Under the pieces are notes generated by a model. That model ran no database searches. It was given only the letters and a program-made list of their open reading frames with translations, and had not been told where the DNA came from. From assembly GCA_002256385.1 (NCBI GenBank), contig NKJD01000005.1:1-64000 (forward strand): a stretch of 64,000 bases of DNA, written 5' to 3'. This stretch comes from Flavobacterium sp. BFFFF2 (GTDB lineage: Bacteria > Bacteroidota > Bacteroidia > Flavobacteriales > Flavobacteriaceae). The translations under genes were made by a program, and so were the position numbers. Positions 34,591-42,301 of the stretch are shown here, piece after piece (position 1 is the stretch's first letter; every line of letters starts with the position of its first letter).

Positions 34591-34686
34591 CCCGAGACCC
34601 ATTGGGACAAATGGGGCGAACAGAGCATTTGAAATTAAAAGGAGGAAGCCCAGTGGGCTTCAGGTACGCGAGCTTTAGCTCGCCAA
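34591..34686 (+). repeat. structured interspersed element, copy 1
   Basis: The last 49 bp (34638-34686) are identical to 44131-44179. They contain two perfect hairpins: GAAGCCC-AGT-GGGCTTC (34645-34661) and GCGAGC-TTTA-GCTCGC (34668-34683). A third small one, CCC-ATT-GGG, is at about 34598-34606, where copy 2 has CCC-GCA-GGG. It is in the same orientation as the following gene. Confidence 0.8.
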
Positions 34687-34728
34687 TAAAACTTTAAACC
34701 ATAAACAAAAAAACTATTGCCTCTATTT

Positions 34729-34771
34729 GATTGAAAGATTGAAAGATTGAAAGATTGAAAGATTGAAAGAT
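34729..34771. repeat. GATTGAAA octamer tract
   Basis: About five tandem copies of GATTGAAA. The same octamer family occurs at 43933-44042 and, inverted, at 50571-50600. Confidence 0.9.
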
Positions 34772-34843
34772 TTAAAAATGGAAGGATTTGGGGTTTGAAA
34801 TTTGAGAATTGACAAAAAAGCTATTGATTGTTGCCTTTTTTTA

Positions 34844-34960
34844 ACTTTCGACTTTCGACTTTCGACTTTCAACTTTCAACTTTCAACTTTCGACTTTCGA
34901 CTTTCGACTTTCAACTTTCGACTTTCAACTTTGGACTTTGGACTTTGGACTTTGGACTTG
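34844..34960. repeat. ACTTTNN heptamer minisatellite
   Basis: Sixteen contiguous 7-bp units in blocks: ACTTTCG x3, ACTTTCA x3, ACTTTCG x3, then ACTTTCA, ACTTTCG, ACTTTCA, then ACTTTGG x4. It ends ACTTGAAACAAAA, as does the heptamer tract at 44185-44245. Confidence 0.93.
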
Positions 34961-34986
34961 AAACAAAATAAGTCGAAAGAAATAGT

Positions 34987-34994
34987 TAGCTTTG
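34987..34994 (+). promoter_or_regulatory. -7 element of the thiolase gene
   Basis: TAGCTTTG fits TAnnTTTG, 27 bp before the ATG at 35022. The repeated TTTG of the last heptamers lies upstream, but the nearest is about 32 bp away, longer than the usual 19. Confidence 0.5.
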
Positions 34995-35021
34995 CATTCA
35001 ACAAACTAAAACAATTTAATT

Positions 35022-36200
35022 ATGACCAAACGCGTTGCCATTGTAGCTGCTGCCCGAACTCCGATAGGAAGTTTTATGGGCGCATTAGCTGCGGTTCCTG
35101 CCACCAAATTGGGTGCAGCAGCCATTCAAGGAGCTCTTCAACAGATTCAATTAGCCCCTTCAGAAGTTGATGAAGTAATCATGGGAATGGTAGTGCAAGC
35201 AGGTGCCGGACAAGCGCCAGCTCGCCAGGCAGCCTTGTACGCAGGTTTGTCAAATGAAGTGGCTTGTACAACTGTCAATAAAGTATGTGCTTCTGGCATG
35301 AAAGCCATTATGCAAGGCGCGCAGGCCATCATGGCAGGTGATGCGCAAATTGTTGTGGCTGGTGGCATGGAAAACATGAGCCAGATACCTCATTATGTTT
35401 CCCTCAGAAATGGCGTGAAATTTGGACCTACCACCATGATTGATGGCATGCAAAAAGATGGCTTAACCGATGCTTATGATCAGCAAGCCATGGGCGTTTG
35501 TGCCGATTTATGCGCTAGCGAATATGGTTTTAGCCGCGGAGCCCAAGATGCGTTTGCCGTAGAATCATACCAACGATCAACAAATGCGTGGGAAGCAGGA
35601 CGTTTTGACGCTGAGGTGGTACCCGTTGCTGTTCCTCAACGCAAAGGCGATCCAATCATGGTTACTAAAGACGAAGAATTTACGAATGTTCGTTTAGATA
35701 AAATCCCCTCCTTAAACCCGGCCTTTACAAAAGATGGTACTGTCACGGCTGCCAACGCTTCGACCATCAATGATGGAGCCGCTGCCTTGGTGTTGATGAG
35801 TGAAGAAAAAGCCAATGCCTTGGGATTAAAACCATTGGCATTTATTGTATCGTATGCCGACGCAGCCCAAGAACCAAAGTGGTTTACGACAGCACCAGCC
35901 AAAGCATTGCCAAAAGCTTTAGCCAAAGCCGGTTTGTCAATTGATGACATTGATTATTTTGAATTTAACGAAGCCTTTTCCGTGGTTGGTTTGGCCAATA
36001 TGCAAATACTCGGTTTGCAAGCTGACAAAGTCAATGTGAATGGTGGGGCCGTATCATTAGGTCATCCACTAGGATGTTCTGGCGCACGTATTATTGTGAC
36101 CTTAATTAATGTGCTGAAACAAAATCAAGCTAAATATGGCGCAGCAGCCATTTGTAACGGAGGCGGAGGTGCTTCGGCATTTGTTATTGAAAACGTATAA
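35022..36200 (+). CDS. thiolase (acetyl-CoA C-acyltransferase)
   Basis: 392-residue thiolase. The nucleophile Cys89 is in NKVCASGMKA, and the C-terminal active site has EFNEAFSV and GHPLGCSGAR with the catalytic His and second Cys. The biosynthetic type (acetoacetyl-CoA formation) and the degradative type are hard to tell apart here; length and the GGMENMS motif favour acetyl-CoA acetyltransferase. No beta-oxidation partner genes are adjacent. It is preceded by the repeat-rich region and followed by a hairpin terminator. Confidence 0.95.
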   Translation: MTKRVAIVAAARTPIGSFMGALAAVPATKLGAAAIQGALQQIQLAPSEVDEVIMGMVVQAGAGQAPARQAALYAGLSNEVACTTVNKVCASGMKAIMQGAQAIMAGDAQIVVAGGMENMSQIPHYVSLRNGVKFGPTTMIDGMQKDGLTDAYDQQAMGVCADLCASEYGFSRGAQDAFAVESYQRSTNAWEAGRFDAEVVPVAVPQRKGDPIMVTKDEEFTNVRLDKIPSLNPAFTKDGTVTAANASTINDGAAALVLMSEEKANALGLKPLAFIVSYADAAQEPKWFTTAPAKALPKALAKAGLSIDDIDYFEFNEAFSVVGLANMQILGLQADKVNVNGGAVSLGHPLGCSGARIIVTLINVLKQNQAKYGAAAICNGGGGASAFVIENV

Positions 36201-36203
36201 TTA

Positions 36204-36238
36204 AAAAAGGGGATGTCTATGGATGTCCCCTTTATTTT
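36204..36238 (+). terminator. terminator after thiolase gene
   Basis: 12-bp stem AAAGGGGATGTC / GATGTCCCCTTT (two G-T pairs) with a TATG loop, then TATTTTAA. It starts 4 bp after the thiolase stop and ends only 3 bp before the next ATG at 36242. Confidence 0.75.
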
Positions 36239-36241
36239 AAA

Positions 36242-37012
36242 ATGACCTGCATGTTTGGTATTTGTTTATTAGCCAATATTCCTTTACGCGCCGATCATTC
36301 GGACCGTTCCGAAATGGTTTCACAGGTTTTGTACGGCGAAACTTTTACTGTATTGGAATCCTTTGAAAATTGGGTTAAAATTGGTTTAACCGACGATGAT
36401 TACAGCGGTTGGATTGACCGCAAACAAATGCAGTCTTTATCAGAACAACAGCTGCTTGACCTGAAGCAAGAGCCTCAGGTGTATAGTTATGATTTACTTG
36501 AATACATTACAGGCCCTTCCGATTTTTTGATGCCTATTCCGTTCGGTTCGTCCCTATCTTTTTTGACGAATTCAGAAATCAATACCCAACATTGGCAATT
36601 TGAAGGAACCCGTATGTCGGGCACTAAAGACAGAACGCAATTAATTCAGTGTGCTTTTATGTATTTACACGCACCCTATCTGTGGGGCGGTAAAACCCCG
36701 ATGGGAATTGATTGTTCGGGATTTACTCAAATGGTGTATAAACTGTCTGGTTATGCTTTGCAACGCGATGCCTCACAACAAGCCCAACAAGGCATTCCAT
36801 TAAGTTTTATTGAAGAATCAGAGCCAGGCGATTTGGCATTTTTTGACAATGAAGAAGGTAAAATTATCCACGTTGGCATCATCTTAGCCAACAATTACAT
36901 TATCCATGCCAGCGGCAAAGTTCGCATTGATCGGCTCGATCATTTGGGTATCTTTAATGGGGAAGTAAATCGGCACACGCACCGTTTACGGGTGATTAAA
37001 AAGATCCTGTAA
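36242..37012 (+). CDS. NlpC/P60 (C40) peptidase with SH3 domain
   Basis: 256-residue protein. An N-terminal bacterial SH3-like region (residues about 10-75, with RADHSDRSEMVSQVLYGE) is followed by a C40 cysteine peptidase domain: Cys158 in MGIDCSGFTQ, His210 in KIIHVGIIL and His222 in YIIHASG. It would cleave gamma-D-glutamyl-diaminopimelate bonds in peptidoglycan. No clear signal peptide is visible, so it may act in the cytoplasm on recycled peptides or be exported another way. ATGs at 36242 and 36251 are both possible starts. It directly follows the thiolase terminator, with no room for its own promoter. Confidence 0.92.
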   Translation: MTCMFGICLLANIPLRADHSDRSEMVSQVLYGETFTVLESFENWVKIGLTDDDYSGWIDRKQMQSLSEQQLLDLKQEPQVYSYDLLEYITGPSDFLMPIPFGSSLSFLTNSEINTQHWQFEGTRMSGTKDRTQLIQCAFMYLHAPYLWGGKTPMGIDCSGFTQMVYKLSGYALQRDASQQAQQGIPLSFIEESEPGDLAFFDNEEGKIIHVGIILANNYIIHASGKVRIDRLDHLGIFNGEVNRHTHRLRVIKKIL

Positions 37013-37055
37013 ACTATTTTTGAATTGTAAATAATTAAAAATTTATTTTTACCTA

Positions 37056-37958
37056 TTATAGTATCGGAATACACAAATCAACAATGCACTTCTTTTCGGG
37101 GTGCTCATTAAAATTGTTGTGGTATATTTCAAATGGGCTTTTATCTGCTTTTTGAAAGCCCTGCTCCGTCATCCAAATGAATAAGCCATTCCACGATTGT
37201 TCAAAATCAATAGGCTCAATTTCAAAACGGCCCACTATATGCCTCCCTTTTTCAATAGTGCTGTTCCCAATTTCCTGATCGACCACCAACTGCTGGGGAG
37301 AACAAATGCCGACACTCATGCGAACCTTGTCGGCGGCTGTGACTTTAAAACTGTCATGAAAAACGCGACAAACGTGGGTATCAGGAAAGCCAAGTAATCC
37401 TTTTGGCCCCGCCCACTGAATAATTCGTTGAAAAGCTAAGTTAAGGCCATCGACTCCAATGTGCGTTACATAAGCCAAATTCATGGTAGGCAGTTCTTTG
37501 ATGTCAATCTTTGCATGCATTTTTATAAAGGTTTTAAGTTCTTTGATGTTGCAAAGGTATTTTTCGGCCATGTATTTGACTTGACCATTATTGCTATTCA
37601 CTTGACCAATCTTGCTCAAATTGCCTTTATTAATTTTTCGGAATGCACTTGGGCTTTCGCCGTAAATCTTCTTGAATGTTTTAGAGAAAGTGGAGTCGTT
37701 CTTAAAACCATTTTTGGTAGCAATTTCACCAATACTATATTCCTTATGGTGGATGAGCAAAATGGCCGATCGCTCGATCCGCTTTCTGGTGATATAGGTA
37801 TTAAGGGTTTCGTTCGTAATGGCTAAAAAAAGCCGGTGAAAGTGAAAGGGAGAATAAAAAGCGATTGCGGCCAAGGATTGTAACGACAGTTCCTCATCTA
37901 AATGGGTTTCGATAAATGCCAATACATGATTTATTCGTTTGATGTACGTTTCTTGCAT
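37056..37958 (-). CDS. AraC-family regulator with GyrI-like domain
   Basis: 300-residue transcription regulator. The N-terminal AraC domain (residues about 8-105) has two helix-turn-helices, including LSLQSLAAIAFYSPFHFHRLF (in two parts) and GEIATKNGFKNDSTFSKTFKKIYG. The C-terminal part (about 145-300) is a GyrI-like ligand-binding domain, as in Rob, SoxS-related and BmrR-type regulators that sense hydrophobic compounds. It probably responds to a small toxic molecule. A target is not evident; its neighbours are a serine hydrolase and a C40 peptidase. Confidence 0.92.
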   Translation of the reverse strand: MQETYIKRINHVLAFIETHLDEELSLQSLAAIAFYSPFHFHRLFLAITNETLNTYITRKRIERSAILLIHHKEYSIGEIATKNGFKNDSTFSKTFKKIYGESPSAFRKINKGNLSKIGQVNSNNGQVKYMAEKYLCNIKELKTFIKMHAKIDIKELPTMNLAYVTHIGVDGLNLAFQRIIQWAGPKGLLGFPDTHVCRVFHDSFKVTAADKVRMSVGICSPQQLVVDQEIGNSTIEKGRHIVGRFEIEPIDFEQSWNGLFIWMTEQGFQKADKSPFEIYHNNFNEHPEKKCIVDLCIPIL

Positions 37959-37989
37959 TTTTTAATCAAAAATGAATGTCAAATGATAC

Positions 37990-39183
37990 TTATTCAATGA
38001 TATCTAACTTTTCACTCCCCACCGGATAATCGCCAAAAAAGCCAGCCAACTTCAACGTTAAATAGGGCCTATTTGAATTGTTGTTCCCCAATGCGATGAT
38101 GGAAACACTGTCTTTTTTTAACGATAAATACGAAGTTTTACTCCCATGCCACCAACCATTGTGGTAATGCAATTTTTGGCCATTGGGCCATTCGTGCATG
38201 CGGATGCCTAAGCCGTAATTTTTTTGCCATCTATTGGGGCTGTAGCCTTTAAAGGCTTCTTCCCATAATTCAGCACTGATAAATTCGGGTGAGTACGTTG
38301 CCAAGTCGTATTTGACCAAATCGCGCGGGGTGGAATACACATTTTTATCGCCATACAATGCATCAAACTGGTCCCAACCAAAGGCGCGTTTGCCCCGAAA
38401 TGACCGAGATACACTATCGCGTTGGCAATGATAATCAAAAACGAAAGTTTGCTTCATTTCTAAAGGGTCAAAAACCAATTGTTTTAAAGCTTCAGGAAAA
38501 GGTTGTTGCGTGATTTTTTCCACAATTAAAGCGGCGATGACATAATTGGTATTGCAATACCTAAAGGCTTGATCGGGCAAAAAGGCCCTTCTTATTTTAT
38601 GATTGCTTAATAACTGCAAAATATCTTGGTTGGTTAATGTTTTTTTACGGTTCCAATTGCGTTTTAAACAAGCAGAAAAGGAAGAGTACTGAGGCAATCC
38701 ACTGCGGTGATTGAGCAATTGCCGAACGGTAATATCTGCGTAAGGGAATTCAGGAAGAATGTCAACCACCGCCTGGTCTAAAGTGATTTTTTGCGATTGC
38801 ACCAAACGAAGCACCGCGGTAGCTGTAAATACTTTACTGATGGAGGCCAAATGCAAAGCTGTTTTTGAATTGATCGCCTGTTGTTTGCCCATGTCAGAAA
38901 AACCTTGGTAATCTTCGTAGAGCACCACCCCATTTTTGGCTACAATGAAACCACCGCTAAACCCTACATTGGCCATGTGTTTTTTGTAATATTGGTGAAT
39001 GATGTTGCGTTTTTGACAAACAAATTCATCATCAAAAGTGGGTGGAGGCAAAACAAACGGAATCTGTATGCGCAGCGGGGCATGAAGGCTATCGCGCCCA
39101 GGGTCTGCCGAAATCGGATAAATTGATTTACTAGGCCAAAACAAACCAAGCAAAAGGGTAGTAAATATATAAAGTGTCTTCAT
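37990..39183 (-). CDS. beta-lactamase-fold serine hydrolase
   Basis: 397-residue serine hydrolase of the class C beta-lactamase/DD-peptidase superfamily. The ATG at 39183 is used; the in-frame codon two positions upstream is TTG. A signal peptide (about 1-20) leads. The SxxK motif is SISK (HLASISKVF, near residue 115), the YxN motif is YCNTNY, and a late HNGWWHG segment takes the place of the KTG triad. It acts in the periplasm or outside. Most members are esterases or peptidases, not antibiotic-resistance enzymes, and nothing here indicates otherwise. Confidence 0.9.
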   Translation of the reverse strand: MKTLYIFTTLLLGLFWPSKSIYPISADPGRDSLHAPLRIQIPFVLPPPTFDDEFVCQKRNIIHQYYKKHMANVGFSGGFIVAKNGVVLYEDYQGFSDMGKQQAINSKTALHLASISKVFTATAVLRLVQSQKITLDQAVVDILPEFPYADITVRQLLNHRSGLPQYSSFSACLKRNWNRKKTLTNQDILQLLSNHKIRRAFLPDQAFRYCNTNYVIAALIVEKITQQPFPEALKQLVFDPLEMKQTFVFDYHCQRDSVSRSFRGKRAFGWDQFDALYGDKNVYSTPRDLVKYDLATYSPEFISAELWEEAFKGYSPNRWQKNYGLGIRMHEWPNGQKLHYHNGWWHGSKTSYLSLKKDSVSIIALGNNNSNRPYLTLKLAGFFGDYPVGSEKLDIIE

Positions 39184-39389
39184 TTTCAATTCATTAAATC
39201 ATTTTCATGTGCAACATTCAACGATTTGGAAATCGTCAAATTGATCCAGTAAATAAGAAACCAAGCAAACTTAGCTAAATACCTATTGACCTTCATTTTT
39301 TTTAAACTAAAAAACAATTAAATTTACCCGATTAATACCCTTTTCATCGGATACTAACTTTCTTTTAAATACTTAAAATTTTCATTAAA

Positions 39390-40238
39390 ATGTCAACGAC
39401 TTCTATTTCATGGACCTCCGTGGGTTCTTATCAAGACATTACTTATCAGAAATGTAATGGGGTTGCCCGCATTGCATTTAACCGACCCGAAGTGCGAAAT
39501 GCTTTTCGGCCCCAAACCACCCGCGAATTGTACGATGCGTTTTACGACGCCCAAGAAGACACGTCGATCGGTGTTATTTTATTGTCAGCCGAAGGGCCTT
39601 CACCCAAAGATGGGGTATACTCCTTTTGCAGTGGCGGCGATCAAAAAACCCGAGGTCAGCAAGGATACGTAGGCAACGATGGCTACCACCGCCTCAATAT
39701 ATTGGAGGTGCAGCGGCTCATTCGTTTTATGCCCAAAGTAGTCATTGCCGTGGTGCCCGGTTGGGCAGTGGGTGGCGGTCACAGTTTGCATGTGGTGTGC
39801 GATTTGACGTTGGCCAGCCAAGAACACGCCATTTTCAAACAAACCGATGCCGACGTAACCAGTTTCGATGGCGGCTACGGTTCGGCCTATTTGGCCAAAA
39901 TGGTGGGGCAGAAAAAAGCGCGTGAAATCTTCTTTTTAGGTCGCAATTACTCGGCGCAAGAAGCCTTGGATATGGGCATGGTCAATGCGGTGATTCCGCA
40001 TGCTGAGCTTGAAACAACCGCATATGAATGGGCGCAAGAAATATTGCAAAAATCGCCTACTTCCATCAAAATGCTCAAATTTGCCATGAACCTGACCGAT
40101 GACGGCATGGTGGGGCAACAAGTTTTTGCGGGAGAAGCCACTCGTTTGGCCTATATGACCGAAGAAGCCGCCGAAGGCCGCAATGCCTTTTTAGAAAAAC
40201 GCAAACCTAATTTTGGAGAAAACAAATGGATTCCTTAA
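39390..40238 (+). CDS. menB: 1,4-dihydroxy-2-naphthoyl-CoA synthase
   Basis: 282-residue crotonase-fold enzyme. It cyclises o-succinylbenzoyl-CoA in menaquinone synthesis. The N-terminus YQDITYQKCNGVARIAFNRP, the oxyanion-hole FCSGGDQKTRGQQGY region (residues about 79-93) and the ending KRKPNFGENKWIP are characteristic of MenB, not general enoyl-CoA hydratases. No other men genes are in this window. The next gene starts 13 bp before its stop, so the PH-domain genes are translated with it. Confidence 0.96.
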   Translation: MSTTSISWTSVGSYQDITYQKCNGVARIAFNRPEVRNAFRPQTTRELYDAFYDAQEDTSIGVILLSAEGPSPKDGVYSFCSGGDQKTRGQQGYVGNDGYHRLNILEVQRLIRFMPKVVIAVVPGWAVGGGHSLHVVCDLTLASQEHAIFKQTDADVTSFDGGYGSAYLAKMVGQKKAREIFFLGRNYSAQEALDMGMVNAVIPHAELETTAYEWAQEILQKSPTSIKMLKFAMNLTDDGMVGQQVFAGEATRLAYMTEEAAEGRNAFLEKRKPNFGENKWIP

Positions 40239-40798
40239 CCCCTCCCCCATCTGACCTTGGTTTTTCCAATGAAATGGTCAATCTTGACGCTTGGCCCACC
40301 ATTGAAGATGTCGTATTTCGGCCCATTGAAGCCCGCTATTTTAAAGTATTTTTAGCGCAATGGCTAATGATTGCCTTTGTATTGATCTTATTAGTAGGTG
40401 CATTTTGGTTGATTAATGAATTATCGTTCCACTATCTACTTGAAGCAACCATAGGCGTTGTTGTTCTTTACGGTTTGCTTTTTGGCTGTTTTTGGTGGAG
40501 TCTTAAAAAGAAGGGGTTTGCGCTGCGTGAACATGATGTGGTATTTCGACAAGGGATTATTGCTACCGATATATTGATTATACCATTTAACCGAATTCAG
40601 CATATTGCCATTCATAGGGGCTTACTTTCAAGGTGGTTTGGATTAGCTACTTTTCAGGTTTTTACAGCAGGTAGCCACAGTGGTGATTTGGCCATTCCAG
40701 GTTTGGACCCAACTATGGCGCAACAAATGAAAGAAGTGGTTTTACAATATATTCAAGCCGAACCAGTTGCCGAAAACCGATTTGAAAATGAATCATAA
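40226..40798 (+). CDS. PH domain membrane protein (YdbS-like)
   Basis: 190-residue membrane protein with two helices (residues about 45-65 and 70-92) followed by a bacterial PH domain (bPH2/DUF304) with EHDVVFRQGIIATDILIIPFNRIQHI (in two parts) at residues about 105-130. YdbS and YdbT proteins occur as pairs; the next gene is the partner. Their role is not well known; in Firmicutes they give protection against bacteriocins or membrane stress. Overlaps menB by 13 bp. Confidence 0.9.
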   Translation: MDSLTPPPSDLGFSNEMVNLDAWPTIEDVVFRPIEARYFKVFLAQWLMIAFVLILLVGAFWLINELSFHYLLEATIGVVVLYGLLFGCFWWSLKKKGFALREHDVVFRQGIIATDILIIPFNRIQHIAIHRGLLSRWFGLATFQVFTAGSHSGDLAIPGLDPTMAQQMKEVVLQYIQAEPVAENRFENES

Positions 40799-40809
40799 AA
40801 CTGCGTCCA

Positions 40810-42285
40810 ATGATTGATTTTCAAACTCCCCAACGCCAGTCAGCCAAAGGCATACTCACTGAGTTTGTGTACAATTTGCAGCAAACTGTTCGTGCTTTTG
40901 GGTTCTTACTTATTTTATTCTTAGTAAAGGTAGACTCCGTTAAAATATACGTTTTTTTTGGGATTACAGGGATAGGCTTATTGATTGTATTTGTTATTGG
41001 CTATCTAAAATACCGGAATTATACTTTTTGGTTAGACCAAGATAAACAAGAGTTTATTATTCGTTCGGGCATTTTTTCAAAAAACCTTTTGGTCATTCAG
41101 TTAAATAAAATTCAACAAGTACATTTATCGCAAAGTTTTTTACAATCCATTATTCAGGTATATAGTTTAGAGATTGACACTGCTGGCACAGGAAAAGTAG
41201 AAGCTAAAATTCATGCCATTTCGCATGAATGGGCGCAAGCACTTAAAGTGTTGTTGTTGCAACACGTTGAAGATCATTCGCATGAAACTGCCCAGGCTGA
41301 GGTTAAAGTCGAAACTGCCATGTGGCATCTGCCTTTATTGACTTTAATTAAAGTGGGGCTTACATCAAAATACACCCAAAGCTTGTGGTTGATCCTTGCC
41401 TTTTTGGGCACCACTTACAATGGCTATAATGAAGCCAGTGAATTGCTGCCTGAAAATACTGAAGAGGTAGCTTCACAGTGGTATCAACAATTTCAAATTT
41501 GGTGGTTGCCCTTTTTATTGGCTTGTACTATATTGTTGTTTTTAATGATTAATCTGGTTCGCACAGTCATCCGTTTTTTTAATTATCAAGTGCAACAGCA
41601 GAACCAATCCGTTACCTTGAGCTTCGGCTTATTTTCGAGACAAATGGTTCTATTGAAAAAGTCAAGGGTACAGTGGGTGAGTCAAACGCAAAATTTCATT
41701 CAAAAAAAGTTAGACATGGCCGATTTGGTGGTGTACCAAACAGAATCTAGTTCAAGTCATTCGAAATCAAAAGACAAAGTCGAAATTCCAGGCTGTGATA
41801 CCGAATCAGTTGCGCGATTCAAGCAATTGTTTTTAGGGAAGCAAGAAGCGGCAACAGAGCAGCTATCCGCCAATTATAGACACATGATTTTTCCGATATT
41901 ATTCTTGGTGGTTTTGCCTGCTTTAATATGGATCAATGTAGGTATTGACAATTGGGGTTATCACCTGTTATTCATCATGTATATTCCACTTCAATGTGCT
42001 TGGCAATATCGGTCGTACAAAAAGAGTCGATTGCAGTGGGGCGCGCCATTTGTTCAAATTCGGCAAGGTGTTTGGGATGTGGAGACCCAAATGCTCGATG
42101 TCCATAAATTACAATCTATTCGCATACGACAATATTTTTGGCACAAAAAACCCAATCTAGGCCATGTATATTTATATACTTCGGCTGGCGTATTGCTTTT
42201 TCGTTTTGGCAACTACAAAAAATTGGTTTCCTTGGTGAATCATTGGTTGGGCATGGTAGAACAGCCCAATAGCCGTTGGATGTAG
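40810..42285 (+). CDS. PH domain membrane protein (YdbT-like)
   Basis: 491-residue multi-pass membrane protein with three bPH2 (DUF304) segments at about residues 70-150, 255-335 and 390-480, separated by pairs of membrane helices. Examples are QEFIIRSGIFSKNLLVIQLNKIQQV (in two parts) and RQGVWDVETQMLDVHKLQSI. This is the YdbT architecture, and it follows its YdbS partner by 11 bp. The pair is expected to form one membrane complex. Regulation is presumably from the menB promoter. Confidence 0.9.
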   Translation: MIDFQTPQRQSAKGILTEFVYNLQQTVRAFGFLLILFLVKVDSVKIYVFFGITGIGLLIVFVIGYLKYRNYTFWLDQDKQEFIIRSGIFSKNLLVIQLNKIQQVHLSQSFLQSIIQVYSLEIDTAGTGKVEAKIHAISHEWAQALKVLLLQHVEDHSHETAQAEVKVETAMWHLPLLTLIKVGLTSKYTQSLWLILAFLGTTYNGYNEASELLPENTEEVASQWYQQFQIWWLPFLLACTILLFLMINLVRTVIRFFNYQVQQQNQSVTLSFGLFSRQMVLLKKSRVQWVSQTQNFIQKKLDMADLVVYQTESSSSHSKSKDKVEIPGCDTESVARFKQLFLGKQEAATEQLSANYRHMIFPILFLVVLPALIWINVGIDNWGYHLLFIMYIPLQCAWQYRSYKKSRLQWGAPFVQIRQGVWDVETQMLDVHKLQSIRIRQYFWHKKPNLGHVYLYTSAGVLLFRFGNYKKLVSLVNHWLGMVEQPNSRWM

Positions 42286-42301
42286 CTAAAATATTGATGT
42301 G

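Larger units (their letters stand above)
34507..35021. other. 515-bp repeat-rich intergenic region
   Basis: Contents from left to right: an AAGAAGA purine tract (about 34538-34566), the hairpin element (34591-34686), GATTGAAA octamers (34729-34771), ACTTTCG/ACTTTCA/ACTTTGG heptamers (34844-34955) and a -7 element for the thiolase gene. No coding sequence is credible; frames across the heptamers give only Leu/Ser/Thr/Phe repeats. Confidence 0.75.

Noticed and set aside
34843..34960. CRISPR array
   Set aside because: Units are 7 bp with no spacers; it is a simple minisatellite.
34802..35170. 122-residue open frame (plus) across heptamers into the thiolase gene
   Set aside because: Composition is set by the heptamer repeat and it overlaps the true thiolase gene in another frame.
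37990..39183. Antibiotic-resistance beta-lactamase
   Set aside because: The fold is that of general serine hydrolases; the late KTG triad is replaced and nothing indicates a resistance role.
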